From Microvirga solisilvae (GTDB lineage Bacteria > Pseudomonadota > Alphaproteobacteria > Rhizobiales > Beijerinckiaceae), in assembly GCF_022808595.1 (NCBI RefSeq), contig NZ_JAKUCN010000004.1:277067-341066 (forward strand): a stretch of 64,000 nt of DNA. The letters run 5' to 3'. Position 1 is the first letter of the stretch, and every line of letters starts with the position of its first letter. Positions 27,492 to 36,553 of this stretch are shown here, in pieces. The notes beneath the pieces were generated by a model that did no database searches, was not told the origin of the DNA, and worked only from the letters and a program-made list of their open reading frames with translations. Made by a program: the position numbers and the translations under genes.

Positions 27492-27531
27492 GGGTCGGCT
27501 GGGCGCTGCCGCCTGGGCTCTCAGGGGTTTT
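27485..27531 (+). terminator. leuA attenuator terminator
   Basis: CCCCTGAG (27485-27492) pairs with CTCAGGGG (27520-27527), followed by TTTT. The upstream arm includes the stop codon of the Leu-rich leader peptide, so a ribosome finishing the leader would interfere with or favour this structure depending on its position. Confidence 0.75.
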
Positions 27532-27609
27532 GAGCGAAAAACCAAACAACAACCCCGAGCGCATGCCCTATAATCGAGATTGGCGCCGCTCCCGAGAAGG
27601 ACCGACACG

Positions 27610-29157
27610 ATGACCGCTTCCAAAGACCGCGTATTGATCTTCGACACCACCCTGCGCGATGGCGAGCAATGCCCCGGCGCGACCATGACGCTGGAGGAAA
27701 AGCTCGAGGTCGCAGGCCTGCTCGATGCCATGGGCGTCGACATCATCGAGGCGGGCTTCCCCATCGCCTCCAATGGTGACTTCGAAGCGGTGTCGCTGAT
27801 TGCGCAGCAGGTGAAGAACGCGACCGTCGCAGGCCTCGCCCGCGCCATCTCGGCGGACATCGCCCGCGCCGGTGAGGCCGTGCGCCATGCCAAGAAGCCT
27901 CGCATCCACACCTTCGTCTCCACCTCGCCGATCCACCTGCAGCACCAGATGCGCAAGTCGGAAGAGGAGGTGCTGGAGATCATCACCACCACGGTGACGC
28001 AGGCGCGCAACCTGATCGAGGACATCGAGTGGTCGGCCATGGATGCCACGCGCACGCCCATCGATTATCTGTGCCGCTGCGTGGAAGCCGCCATCAAGGC
28101 AGGCGCCACTACCATCAACCTGCCGGACACGGTGGGCTATGCGACGCCCGATGAATACCGCGCCATGTTCCGCGCCGTGCGCGAGCGCGTGCCTAATGCG
28201 GACAAGGCGATCTTCTCCGCCCATTGCCACAACGATCTGGGTCTCGCCGTCGCGAACTCGCTCGCAGCCTTGGAAGGCGGCGCGCGTCAAATCGAATGCA
28301 CACTCAACGGCATCGGTGAGCGCGCAGGCAACGCGGCGTTGGAAGAGATCGTGATGGCGATCAAGACGCGCGGCGACGTGCTGCCCTACGAGACCGGCAT
28401 CGAAGCAACCATGCTGACACGCGCGTCGAAGCTCGCTTCCGCCGCCACCTCGTTCCCGGTGCAATACAACAAGGCCATCGTGGGCCGGAACGCCTTCGCG
28501 CATGAAAGCGGCATCCACCAGGATGGCATGCTGAAGAACGCGCAGACCTACGAGATCATGACGCCAGAAAGCGTCGGCGTGTCGAAGACCTCGCTGGTCA
28601 TGGGCAAGCATTCGGGTAGAGCCGCTTTCCGCAACAAGCTGGAAGAGCTGGGCTACAGCCTCTCCGACAACCAGTTCCAGGATGCGTTCGAACGCTTCAA
28701 GGATCTCGCCGACCGCAAGAAGCACGTTTATGACGAGGACATCGAGGCGCTGGTCGATCAGAACATCGCCACCGCTCATGATCGCATCAAGCTCGTCTCG
28801 CTCTCCATCGTCGCCGGTACACGCGGCCCGCAGCGCGCCACCATGCGCCTGCAGGTGGACGGCGACACGGTGATCGAGGAGCAGGAGGGCAACGGCCCGG
28901 TGGACGCCACCTTCAACGCCATCAAGGCGCTGGTGCCGCACGAGGCCGTGCTGGAGCTTTACCAAGTGCATGCAGTCACAGAAGGTACGGACGCGCAGGC
29001 CGAAGTGTCGGTGCGTCTCTCCGCCGACGGCCGCAGCGTGACCTCCCGCGCCGCCGATCCCGATACGCTCGTTGCCTCTGCGCAAGCCTACCTCGGCGCG
29101 CTCAACAAGCTCATGAGTCGAGGCGCGCGTTTGCACGCACAGCACGCGGCTGAGTAA
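27610..29157 (+). CDS. leuA: 2-isopropylmalate synthase
   Basis: Condenses acetyl-CoA with 2-ketoisovalerate, the committed step of leucine synthesis. The 515-residue protein starts with the TIM-barrel motif DTTLRDGEQCPGATM, and has the metal-binding HCHNDLGLAVANSLAALEGGARQIECTLNGIGERAGNAALEE, NAFAHESGIHQDGMLKN linker and a C-terminal LeuA allosteric domain that senses leucine. The ATG at 27610 gives MTASKDRVLIFDTTLRDG; the frame extends 10 codons upstream without a ribosome site. Control is probably dual: attenuation plus allosteric inhibition. Confidence 0.97.
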   Translation: MTASKDRVLIFDTTLRDGEQCPGATMTLEEKLEVAGLLDAMGVDIIEAGFPIASNGDFEAVSLIAQQVKNATVAGLARAISADIARAGEAVRHAKKPRIHTFVSTSPIHLQHQMRKSEEEVLEIITTTVTQARNLIEDIEWSAMDATRTPIDYLCRCVEAAIKAGATTINLPDTVGYATPDEYRAMFRAVRERVPNADKAIFSAHCHNDLGLAVANSLAALEGGARQIECTLNGIGERAGNAALEEIVMAIKTRGDVLPYETGIEATMLTRASKLASAATSFPVQYNKAIVGRNAFAHESGIHQDGMLKNAQTYEIMTPESVGVSKTSLVMGKHSGRAAFRNKLEELGYSLSDNQFQDAFERFKDLADRKKHVYDEDIEALVDQNIATAHDRIKLVSLSIVAGTRGPQRATMRLQVDGDTVIEEQEGNGPVDATFNAIKALVPHEAVLELYQVHAVTEGTDAQAEVSVRLSADGRSVTSRAADPDTLVASAQAYLGALNKLMSRGARLHAQHAAE

Positions 29158-29168
29158 ACGCTCTTCAA

Positions 29169-29846
29169 TTAATTGAGCCTTTGCAGCCCTCGCATGAATT
29201 CCTCATGCGAGGGCGTTTTTATGGGTGGAACAGGTTCAGGCGGTTCAACGCCGATCGACTTCCTGAACCACTCGAAGTGATCAAAGCCGGATTGTTTCAA
29301 ACAGCGGATATCGAAGTTCTGTGCCTTGCCGCGCGTAATGCGCGTCACGGCAGTCGCATCAGCGATGGCATTTGGGTCTCGGAAGGGCGAATGCTCAAGA
29401 GAATGGGTGCTCAAAAGCTGAAGAACGATGGACACGCACCCGTCACTCGCTTCCAAGACGATCCAGTCTTGAAACTGCTGAATCATGGGATCTGTCGTGA
29501 ATCTCTGAGCTTTTCCCTTGAGTGGCCCAAGCTGAACGGAAACCGGGTCACCATTCGGGTTAAAGTTGTCTGTCGCTGCTTCTGCTCGAAGAAACTCAAG
29601 CAATTTCGGAGCGCTTGAGGCTTCAAAAAACTGAACCTGTCCGCAATCAGCACAGAAACTGATTGCGTCTGTCAACGCATCTATCGACCAAGCTGGGTTT
29701 CTGCTTTTTGCATTGTACTCAATCGCCTCATCGCCATCCTGAACGATGATCCATGTGTAATTATTGTAGAGCGTCGAACATGCTGCCGCGACGGGCGTGG
29801 AAAATAGAAGAAGTATGAAGAGCGTAACTGAGGTTAAAAAGCGCAT
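29169..29846 (-). CDS. Hypothetical secreted protein
   Basis: A 225-residue precursor with a clear Sec signal (MRFLTSVTLFILLLFSTPVAAAC). The mature protein has an early CSTLYNNYTWIIVQDGDEA and a CADC pair (residues near 67-70) that may form a disulfide, with no recognised family. GAAGAG before the ATG at 29846 supports that start; the frame extends nine codons further. Its lower GC and AT-rich surroundings differ from leuA beside it. Its last 20 codons double as the leuA terminator. Confidence 0.7.
   Translation of the reverse strand: MRFLTSVTLFILLLFSTPVAAACSTLYNNYTWIIVQDGDEAIEYNAKSRNPAWSIDALTDAISFCADCGQVQFFEASSAPKLLEFLRAEAATDNFNPNGDPVSVQLGPLKGKAQRFTTDPMIQQFQDWIVLEASDGCVSIVLQLLSTHSLEHSPFRDPNAIADATAVTRITRGKAQNFDIRCLKQSGFDHFEWFRKSIGVEPPEPVPPIKTPSHEEFMRGLQRLN
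29188..29220 (+). terminator. leuA terminator embedded in a convergent gene
   Basis: CCCTCGCATGA (29188-29198) and TCATGCGAGGG (29203-29213) form a perfect 11-bp stem followed by CGTTTTT. It lies 31 bp past the leuA stop and inside the last codons of the minus-strand gene at 29169-29846. Confidence 0.9.
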
Positions 29847-29920
29847 TGCATTGCTCTTCGAACCGTGATGCATGTCGCCACTTATTATTGAAACTCTATA
29901 TCAATGTTGAGCTATCGACC

Positions 29921-30397
29921 TCAAACATGCTCCGGCACCGGAATCGGACTCTGCGGCTTGATTGTCGAGAGCACGAAGCTCGAGCGCACGTCGGCGACGC
30001 CGGGGAGGGTGAGCAGGCGGTTCATGGTGAATTCGCCGAAGCTCTCGATGTCGCGTGCCACCGCATGGACGATGATGTCCACCTCGCCAGCAAGGGCATG
30101 GCAGGCGATGACCTCCTCATAGCCTTTCAGCCGGTCCACGAGCCGCGTGCGCCAGCCGGGCTCCGACTGCTCCAGCTTGATGAAGACGAAGGCTTCCACC
30201 TCGAAACCCAGGGCCTTGCGGTTCACGAGCGCCCGGTAGCCCTCGATGATCCCATCCTCCTCCAAAGCCTTGAGGCGTCGCAGGCAGGGGGAAGCGGCCA
30301 AACCGACTTTCTCGGCAAGCGTGGAGTTGGGGATGCGCCCATCACCTTGGATGGCCCGCAGGATGCGGCGGTCGGAAGGAGACAGGTGACGCTTCAT
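29921..30397 (-). CDS. Lrp/AsnC family transcriptional regulator
   Basis: A 158-residue regulator with an N-terminal helix-turn-helix (LSPSDRRILRAIQGDGRIPNSTLAEKVGLAASPCLRRLKALEEDGII) and a C-terminal RAM/ligand-binding ACT-like domain (EVEAFVFIKLEQSE ... VDIIVHAVARDIESFGEF). It is divergent from phhA, separated by 129 bp that include a perfect palindrome, so it probably controls phenylalanine hydroxylase in response to an aromatic amino acid, as Lrp-type regulators do at similar loci. Confidence 0.93.
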   Translation of the reverse strand: MKRHLSPSDRRILRAIQGDGRIPNSTLAEKVGLAASPCLRRLKALEEDGIIEGYRALVNRKALGFEVEAFVFIKLEQSEPGWRTRLVDRLKGYEEVIACHALAGEVDIIVHAVARDIESFGEFTMNRLLTLPGVADVRSSFVLSTIKPQSPIPVPEHV

Positions 30398-30423
30398 GAC
30401 TGACCTCGAATAGGGGCCTTGAG

Positions 30424-30436
30424 GTCATTTTATGAC
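30424..30436. promoter_or_regulatory. Palindromic operator candidate between the Lrp gene and phhA
   Basis: GTCAT-TTT-ATGAC is a perfect 5-bp inverted repeat 27 bp upstream of the regulator's start codon; a related GTCATAA occurs at 30500-30506 near phhA. Suitable as an Lrp-family binding site. Confidence 0.5.
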
Positions 30437-30526
30437 TGCTAAAGCATTTATCCAGATCACATCCGGCGGAAAATGACCGGATGAGAGTGCTATCCTAACG
30501 TCATAACAATGGACGGAGGAAACGCC

Positions 30527-31384
30527 ATGAATACCGCCACCGGCAGCGACGATCCGCGCGATTACATGCGCGACCAAGGCTTCGAGAACTATACAGAGAC
30601 CGACCACGAGACCTGGAGGACGCTTGCCAAGCGCCAGCGGGAAATCCTGAAAGGTCGCATCGCCGACCAATTCCTGGAAGGGCTCGACCGGCTTGGCATC
30701 GGTGAGGAGGGGATCCCCGATTTCCGGGTCATGAACCAGCGCCTCAAGGCAGCGACGGGCTGGGAGGTGGTGGCAGTGCCGGGCCTCATCCCTGACCTCG
30801 CCTTCTTCCGCATGCTGGCGAACCGCCAGTTCCCAGCGGGGTTCTGGATCCGCAAGCCGGAACAGCTCGATTATATCGAGGAGCCGGACATCTTCCACGA
30901 CGTGTTCGGCCACGTGCCGCTGATCATGCAGCCGATCTATGCGGATTATCTCGAATCTTACGGCAAGGCCGGCCTTGTTGCGGCCGAGCACGGGGCGCTG
31001 AAGTACCTGGCGCGGCTCTACTGGTACACGGTGGAGTTCGGCCTCGCCCAGACCCCTGAGGGCATGCGGATCGTGGGCGCGGGCATCGCGTCCTCGCCCG
31101 GCGAGACGATCTTCGCCCTGGAAAGCCCGTCGCCCAACCGGGTCGCCTTCGATCTCGGCCGGGTGATGCGCACCCTCTACCGGATCGACGATTACCAGGA
31201 GACCTATTTCGTGCTCGACGGCGTCGAAGCCTGGCCGGGCCTGGATATCGACCGGCTGATACCCTTGTGGAAAGAGCTGGCCGAGAAGGAGGAGATCGAG
31301 CCCGGCCAGATCCAGCCGGAGGACCGGGTTTTGACACAAGGTGACGGTACTTATCACCGGGCCAAATCGAAATCCGCCGCTTAA
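30527..31384 (+). CDS. phhA: Phenylalanine 4-monooxygenase
   Basis: Hydroxylates phenylalanine to tyrosine using tetrahydropterin and non-haem iron. The 285-residue protein is the bacterial, regulatory-domain-free form. The iron ligands are visible in DIFHDVFGHVPL (two histidines five apart) and WYTVEFGLA (the glutamate). ATG at 30527 has GGAGGA upstream. No pterin dehydratase (phhB) is adjacent. The divergent Lrp/AsnC gene is the likely regulator. Confidence 0.95.
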   Translation: MNTATGSDDPRDYMRDQGFENYTETDHETWRTLAKRQREILKGRIADQFLEGLDRLGIGEEGIPDFRVMNQRLKAATGWEVVAVPGLIPDLAFFRMLANRQFPAGFWIRKPEQLDYIEEPDIFHDVFGHVPLIMQPIYADYLESYGKAGLVAAEHGALKYLARLYWYTVEFGLAQTPEGMRIVGAGIASSPGETIFALESPSPNRVAFDLGRVMRTLYRIDDYQETYFVLDGVEAWPGLDIDRLIPLWKELAEKEEIEPGQIQPEDRVLTQGDGTYHRAKSKSAA

Positions 31385-31415
31385 GGAAAAAACCTCTCCG
31401 AATGGGCTAGACAGG

Positions 31416-31447
31416 GGCCGTGCGGTTTGTTACACGCACGGCCTCTT
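31416..31447 (+). terminator. Terminator-like hairpin after phhA
   Basis: GGCCGTGCG (31416-31424) and CGCACGGCC (31435-31443) pair perfectly, with the stem extendable by three pairs, followed by TCTT. It is 32 bp after the phhA stop. Confidence 0.6.
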
Positions 31448-31483
31448 CAGCGAACAACGCGTCGCTGAATTCGCTTCGGCGAC

Positions 31484-31559
<76 letters not shown>

Positions 31560-31584
31560 ATCTTTCCAAGATTTCGGAAGTTTG

Positions 31585-31618
31585 AACCTTATTCGACACC
31601 AGGCGGATAAGGTTTTTT
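31585..31618 (+). terminator. Intrinsic terminator of the tRNA-Lys gene
   Basis: AACCTTAT (31585-31592) pairs with ATAAGGTT (31607-31614), followed by TTTT, 25 bp beyond the tRNA. Confidence 0.85.
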
Positions 31619-31759
31619 CTATTCAAGCTCTCCTGCAGCGTAAGCTCGCTTTGCAAGAAGGCTCTGCCATCATTGTGTGGTCCGCTTTATCAAAGTCTTA
31701 TGGACGGACCACGCGAGCCGATGATTTTTCGGCCATGCGGAGTGGGCTTCTCAGTCACC

Positions 31760-32116
31760 TCAAAGGGATGGACGTTGAGTGGGGAGGCCGACAGCCTCAT
31801 TCAAGCGGCACTTCACTGTTTCCATCTCGACTTTGTAGCGCGCGTGGATTTTCCCGATGGCTTTCTCACCGGGTTTAACATTCAACACAGCTCCAGTAAC
31901 GGTTTCGAGCGGCTCGCCGCCGTTGTCGAAAAATGTGCAGGCGACATAAACCGCCTCCGCGGCTCTGTTCGAATTATTCAGCACGCTGAAATGGACATAG
32001 GCCCATTTAGGGTCGCGCAAGAGATTCTCGGCCTTTACGATCAGGAGAGGCTCCTGCGCGGCTGCATGGATGATGCTGAGCGCCATAAAGCTGGCCGCTA
32101 TACCAAGTTTTATCAT
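31760..32116 (-). CDS. Hypothetical periplasmic protein
   Basis: A 118-residue precursor with signal peptide MIKLGIAASFMALSIIHAAAQ. The mature part (KAENLLRDPKWAYVHFSVLNNSNRAAEAVYVACTFFDNGGEPLETV) has the strand pattern of a small immunoglobulin-like FxLYD-type domain. No close family is recognised. It is isolated between the tRNA gene and the PfkB gene; longer plus-strand frames over it have no supporting signals. Confidence 0.65.
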   Translation of the reverse strand: MIKLGIAASFMALSIIHAAAQEPLLIVKAENLLRDPKWAYVHFSVLNNSNRAAEAVYVACTFFDNGGEPLETVTGAVLNVKPGEKAIGKIHARYKVEMETVKCRLNEAVGLPTQRPSL

Positions 32117-32228
32117 GGGAAGAATTTACTCCTCATGACAACTGCACTTAGGGCGATTGGATAAAATAACAATCGTATGTCGAGCCGTCGCTGGAACAGA
32201 CGCGAGCAAGGCAGTCACGAGCGCCTTG

Positions 32229-33122
32229 TTAAAGGCGTGACGGCGCTCCGCCTGTTGACTGTACGGAGAGGGCGCCCGCTTCTATTCCGGCTTTCAGACT
32301 TGCCTGCAGATCGCGGGTGCTCAACCAGGAATGCAGGAAGCCTGCATTGAAGGCATCGCCGGCGCCAGTCGTATCCACCACGTTAACGGGCAGGGCATCG
32401 ACCGCGATGCGGGCCGCTTTATTGGAGGCGGTTGCGCCGCGTTCGCCGCGCTTCAGCACGACGAGCGGGAAGTGCTCTTCCAGACTTTTCAAAATGGCCT
32501 CGTCCGAATGCTCGCCGGTGAGGGCCTGTCCTTCCTCGACATTCGGCAGGAAGATATCGACGCCTGCGCACATTGTGAAGAAGGCGGCATCGCGGCGGAT
32601 CAACTGATCATCCCAGCTCGGGTCGAGCGACACCGTCAGGCCATGGCCATGCGCCATGGCGATCACATCTGGGTTGTCGTGAAGGGTGGCGAATTCAGCG
32701 ATGTGCAGATGGGCGACGCTGTTATCCGAGAGAGCCTTTTCCAGCGTGGATGGCCGTGAGCCGCCTGCGCGGCGGGACACGAAGGCGCGCTCGTTATCCT
32801 TGATCAAAGCAACGGTCGGCTGCGGGCCAGCATCGTTTGAGCGTTCGACGAAGGACAAGTCGATGCCGCTGGCCTCGAGTTCAGGATCGAGACCGCGCGA
32901 CAGGGGATCCGTGCCAAGACGCGTGAGCAGCGCCGCAGAACGGCCGAGGGACGCAAGATGCGCTGCGGTGATATAAGCGCCGCCACCGGCTGCGATCGTC
33001 ACGCCTTCTGCAAAGCGCTCCCGTCCGAGCACCGGCATGTCCTTTAGGCCCGTGAAGATGATGTCGCAATAGGTTCGCCCAAGGCACACGACCTTGCGGC
33101 GTTCGGAAGGCTTTCCGCTCAT
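32229..33122 (-). CDS. PfkB family carbohydrate kinase
   Basis: A 297-residue ribokinase-fold sugar kinase. Visible are the N-terminal VVCLGRTYCDIIFTGL, AAGGGAYITAAHLASLG (first PfkB signature region) and the C-terminal DTTGAGDAFNAGFLHSW with the catalytic Asp. It overlaps the upstream ABC ATPase in ATGA, and is the last gene of the minus-strand operon that starts at 38758. It probably phosphorylates the imported sugar or a derivative; the specific substrate is not deducible. Confidence 0.92.
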   Translation of the reverse strand: MSGKPSERRKVVCLGRTYCDIIFTGLKDMPVLGRERFAEGVTIAAGGGAYITAAHLASLGRSAALLTRLGTDPLSRGLDPELEASGIDLSFVERSNDAGPQPTVALIKDNERAFVSRRAGGSRPSTLEKALSDNSVAHLHIAEFATLHDNPDVIAMAHGHGLTVSLDPSWDDQLIRRDAAFFTMCAGVDIFLPNVEEGQALTGEHSDEAILKSLEEHFPLVVLKRGERGATASNKAARIAVDALPVNVVDTTGAGDAFNAGFLHSWLSTRDLQASLKAGIEAGALSVQSTGGAPSRL

Positions 33123-34192
33123 TGGGCCGCCAATGCCTTCTCTGTCGCCTTGTCGAAGAAATAGAGTCTCTCGGCAGGAGCATGGAAGGTCAGGTGCTCG
33201 CCGATGCGCGGGATCTCGCGTCCGGGCGCGGAGCCGATGATGGTCTGGCCGCCGCTCTCGATATGAACGAGCGTCTCAGAGCCCAAGGTCTCCACGACGG
33301 CGACCGTGCCGGAGACGGTCAGGCCCTGCGCACCGTTGCTTGTCGGAATGAGATCCTGCGGGCGCGCGCCGACGAGAATGTCGGACGTGGTGGCCGTTGC
33401 ATGCGGCACCCGAACCGAGCCGCCCACCGACAGATCCGCTCCGCCATCGCGCAAGGAGGCGGGGATCAGGTTCATGGTCGGGCTGCCGATGAAGCGCGCG
33501 GTGAAGATGTCGACCGGCTTCTCGTAGAGCTCCAGCGGCGTTCCCACTTGCAGGATGCGCCCGTCGCGCATCACCACGATCCTGTCGGCCATGGTCATGG
33601 CTTCCACCTGGTCATGCGTGACGAAAACCGACGTGGTGCCCAGGCGGTGATGAAGCCGCTTGATCTCGATGCGCATCTGCGTGCGCAGCTGCGCATCGAG
33701 ATTGGAGAGGGGTTCGTCGAACAGGAACGCAGCGGGATCGCGCACCATGGCGCGCCCGATGGCGACGCGCTGACGCTGCCCGCCGGAAAGGGCGGAAGGA
33801 CGACGCTCCAGGTAAGGCGTCAGGCCAAGCGTTCCGGCAACCTGTTCGACGCGCTGGCGCTTCTCAGCTTTCGAGAGCTTGGAGCGATAGAGACCAAACG
33901 CGATGTTCTCGGCAACGCTCATGTGCGGATAGATGGCGTAGTTCTGGAACACCATGGCGATGTTCCTGTCCTTGGGCTGCAGATCGTTGACGACGCGGCC
34001 GTCGATCCGGATCTCGCCGCCGCTGATCTCTTCGAGCCCCGCGATCATGCGCAAAGTCGTGGATTTGCCGCAGCCGGAAGGGCCGACGAGCACGACGAAT
34101 TCGCCGTCCCGAATCGACAGGTCGATCCCGTGAACCACAGTCGTCTGCCCATAGCGTTTGACGAGGCGATCAAGTTCGATGGTTGCCATCAT
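33119..34192 (-). CDS. Carbohydrate ABC transporter ATP-binding protein (UgpC/MalK type)
   Basis: A 357-residue ATPase of CUT1 sugar importers. Walker A GPSGCGKST, Q-loop MVFQNYAIYPHMS, signature LSGGQRQRVAIGR, Walker B FLFDEPLSNLD and switch His VFVTHDQ are present, followed by a C-terminal TOBE/MalK-type domain (ILVGARPQDL). The start overlaps the lyase-like gene's stop (TGATG) and the stop overlaps the PfkB start. It works with the permeases at 35702-37479. Confidence 0.95.
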   Translation of the reverse strand: MMATIELDRLVKRYGQTTVVHGIDLSIRDGEFVVLVGPSGCGKSTTLRMIAGLEEISGGEIRIDGRVVNDLQPKDRNIAMVFQNYAIYPHMSVAENIAFGLYRSKLSKAEKRQRVEQVAGTLGLTPYLERRPSALSGGQRQRVAIGRAMVRDPAAFLFDEPLSNLDAQLRTQMRIEIKRLHHRLGTTSVFVTHDQVEAMTMADRIVVMRDGRILQVGTPLELYEKPVDIFTARFIGSPTMNLIPASLRDGGADLSVGGSVRVPHATATTSDILVGARPQDLIPTSNGAQGLTVSGTVAVVETLGSETLVHIESGGQTIIGSAPGREIPRIGEHLTFHAPAERLYFFDKATEKALAAQ

Positions 34193-35697
34193 CAGGCTCC
34201 GAGAAGTGCGGTGAAACGGGTTTGAAGATCCTGAGCGGAGGTTCGCGCGCGCTGCGCATTCTCGCTCATGCGGGCGCGGATGCCCGAAATCTCCTGCTTG
34301 TATCCGGCAATCGCCTGCGCCAGCGCTCTGGGGGCGGGGCCGCCGAAGCGGTCGCGCACGGCGACGAAGTTTTCCGGCGAGACGATCTCGGCGAACTGCG
34401 CCTTGTCGATGGAGGTCCGGCGCTTCGTGCAGCGCTCGAAGGATTCATGGAACGCGTCATAGCCGTCTTCCGCGATGTCGCCTTCGATGGCGACAACGGC
34501 GCGGGCGACCTCGGCTGCGATTTCATGCGCTTCGCGGAACGACAGGCCCTCCCGGCGCACCAGGCTGTCCGCGAGCTCCGTCACTGTGATGCAGCTGCGG
34601 CGGATGTTCTGGCGAACCCGGTCAGGATTGATGCGAAGCGCCGGCACGAGCGCGGTAAGCAGATCGAGAACGCGGCCGCCGCTCTCGAACGCGCCATAGC
34701 CGAAGCCCTGGCTCTCGCCTTCGCTGTCGTTCATGTCAGTGAACGGCGTGTTGTGCATGATGGTGAGCATGGCCTGCGCGCGGCCGACGGTCTGGGACGC
34801 CAGATGGCGCATATGCTCGATGGGAACGGGATTGCGCTTCTGCGGCATGATCGAGCTGATCTGCACGAAGGCGTTGGGCACATAGACCTGGCCGACCTCG
34901 AAGCTCGTCCAGAATTGCAGATCCTGAATGAAGCGGCCGAGATGCAGGAAGGTCAGCTCGATCGCGGAATAGGTCGAGGTGATGTAATCGATGGATGCGA
35001 TGCAGCTATAGGAATTCTGCAGCGGACGGCTGAAGCCGAGAAGACGGGCCATCAGGTCGCGGTCGATGGGAAAACCGCTCGTGGTGATGGCTGCAGCGCC
35101 CATGGGAGAGCGGTCGACGATGTCGCGGGCCGCTTCCAGACGCGCGATGTCGCGCAGGACGGTTTCCAGAACGGCGGAGAGGTAATGCCCGAAGACCGTA
35201 GGCTGAGCCGGCTGTCCGTGGGTATAAGCGACGATAAGCGTGTTGCTTTCGCGCTCCGCAACGGCAGTGAGCGTCTCGGCGAGGCGAACCATCCGCTCCA
35301 ATAAGGGATCGATGCGTGCTTTAAGGCCGAGCTTGAACAGCGTGTGGTCGATGTCGTTGCGCGAGCGCGCTGTATGAAGGCGTCCGGCGAGATCAGGCCC
35401 GAGGCGTGCGCGCAGCTCCTTCTCGATCAGGAAGAAGAAATCCTCCACCTCTCCGGTATAGGTGAGCTTGCTGACATCGATCTCGCGGTCGATGGCCTCG
35501 AGAGCCTGTGCGATGGGACGCGCCTGCTCGATGGTGAGGATGCCGGTCTCGTGGAGCATGACGAGGTGAGCACGGTCGATGAGACGGAAGCCCTCCACAT
35601 GGTGATCCTTCGCGCCGTCGAAGAGCGGACGAAGAACGGTTTCCTTGTAGGTGGGGTCCGGGAAGACGGAGGTGTCCTTGAAGGTGCCTGCGTTCAT
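34192..35697 (-). CDS. Argininosuccinate lyase superfamily protein (paralogue in a transport operon)
   Basis: A 501-residue fumarase/aspartase-superfamily lyase; ArgH is usually about 460. It has the conserved HTARSRNDIDHT, AYTHGQPAQPTVFGHYL and SSIMPQKRNPVPIEHMR signatures, so the beta-elimination active site with its Ser loop looks intact. Two positions depart from common ArgH: QKR instead of QKK, and PVPIEH where PD-LE is usual. It sits between permease and ATPase genes of a sugar-type ABC operon, which argues against a role in arginine synthesis. More likely it splits an imported N-substituted dicarboxylate or similar compound; this is inference. Confidence 0.85.
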   Translation of the reverse strand: MNAGTFKDTSVFPDPTYKETVLRPLFDGAKDHHVEGFRLIDRAHLVMLHETGILTIEQARPIAQALEAIDREIDVSKLTYTGEVEDFFFLIEKELRARLGPDLAGRLHTARSRNDIDHTLFKLGLKARIDPLLERMVRLAETLTAVAERESNTLIVAYTHGQPAQPTVFGHYLSAVLETVLRDIARLEAARDIVDRSPMGAAAITTSGFPIDRDLMARLLGFSRPLQNSYSCIASIDYITSTYSAIELTFLHLGRFIQDLQFWTSFEVGQVYVPNAFVQISSIMPQKRNPVPIEHMRHLASQTVGRAQAMLTIMHNTPFTDMNDSEGESQGFGYGAFESGGRVLDLLTALVPALRINPDRVRQNIRRSCITVTELADSLVRREGLSFREAHEIAAEVARAVVAIEGDIAEDGYDAFHESFERCTKRRTSIDKAQFAEIVSPENFVAVRDRFGGPAPRALAQAIAGYKQEISGIRARMSENAQRARTSAQDLQTRFTALLGA

Positions 35698-35701
35698 CGG
35701 C

Positions 35702-36553
35702 TTATCCTTTAAGTCCGGCCAGCATCACGCCTCGCACGATGTAGCGCTGAAGGAACAGGAAGATGAGGAGAGTGGGCAGCGTCGCGATGCTCGCGCCCGT
35801 CATGATCTTTTCCCACTGGATGGATTGCTCCACCGCGAAGCTGGAGAGACCTACCGGCAGGGTATAGAGCTCGGCGCTCGTCGTCACGATGAGAGGCCAG
35901 AAGAAAGCCGTCCAGTTGCCGAGGAAGGTGAAGATCGCCAGCGCCGACAGGGCAGGGGTGACAAGCGGCATGGCGATCTTCCACCAGATGGTGAATTCAT
36001 TGAGCCCGTCGATCCGCGCGGCTTCGATGAAATCGTCCGGCACGCCTTCGAAGAACTGCTTCATCAGGAAGGTGCCGAAAGCCGTCATCATGCCCGGGAA
36101 CATGATGCCCCAATAGCTGTCCACCCAGCCGAACTGGCTCGCCATGAGATACCATGGCAGCACCAGCATCTCGGTGGGGATCATCAGCGTCGAGAGGATC
36201 GCGATGAAGACGAGATAGCGACCCCGGAACTTGAACTTCGCCAGCGTGTAGCCGACGAGACTGTCGAAGAACACGTTGGAGATGGTGACGATCCCCGCCA
36301 CGATCATCGAGTTGATGAACCAGCGCGTGAAGCGCCCGTCGCCCAGGATCTCGATGTAGTTGTCGAGTGTCGGAGCCGCCGGGATTACGCGCAGATCATA
36401 GACCTGCGAGGCATCCTTCAGCGATGTCGACAGCATGAAGATAATCGGCGTGATCATGATGACGCCGCCGATGAACAGGAGCGTCCAGGAAACGATCCGT
36501 CCCGGCCTGACACGCGACATGGGAAGACCTGGAGAGGATGAGATGGCAGTCAT
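35702..36553 (-). CDS. Carbohydrate ABC transporter permease (MalG type)
   Basis: A 283-residue inner-membrane permease with six predicted hydrophobic segments and the cytoplasmic EAA loop EAARIDGLNEFTIWWKIAMPLVTPALS that contacts the ATPase. The ATG overlaps the stop of the first permease by one base (TGATG). The second of two permeases of a CUT1 importer; its stop is 4 bp before the lyase gene start. Confidence 0.94.
   Translation of the reverse strand: MTAISSSPGLPMSRVRPGRIVSWTLLFIGGVIMITPIIFMLSTSLKDASQVYDLRVIPAAPTLDNYIEILGDGRFTRWFINSMIVAGIVTISNVFFDSLVGYTLAKFKFRGRYLVFIAILSTLMIPTEMLVLPWYLMASQFGWVDSYWGIMFPGMMTAFGTFLMKQFFEGVPDDFIEAARIDGLNEFTIWWKIAMPLVTPALSALAIFTFLGNWTAFFWPLIVTTSAELYTLPVGLSSFAVEQSIQWEKIMTGASIATLPTLLIFLFLQRYIVRGVMLAGLKG

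Noticed and set aside
27177..28061. 294-codon minus-strand frame before and inside leuA
   Set aside because: Antisense to leuA and to the leader-peptide region; no coding pattern.
31673..32164. 163-codon plus-strand frame after tRNA-Lys
   Set aside because: Antisense to a signal-peptide-bearing gene on the minus strand, which is the better candidate.
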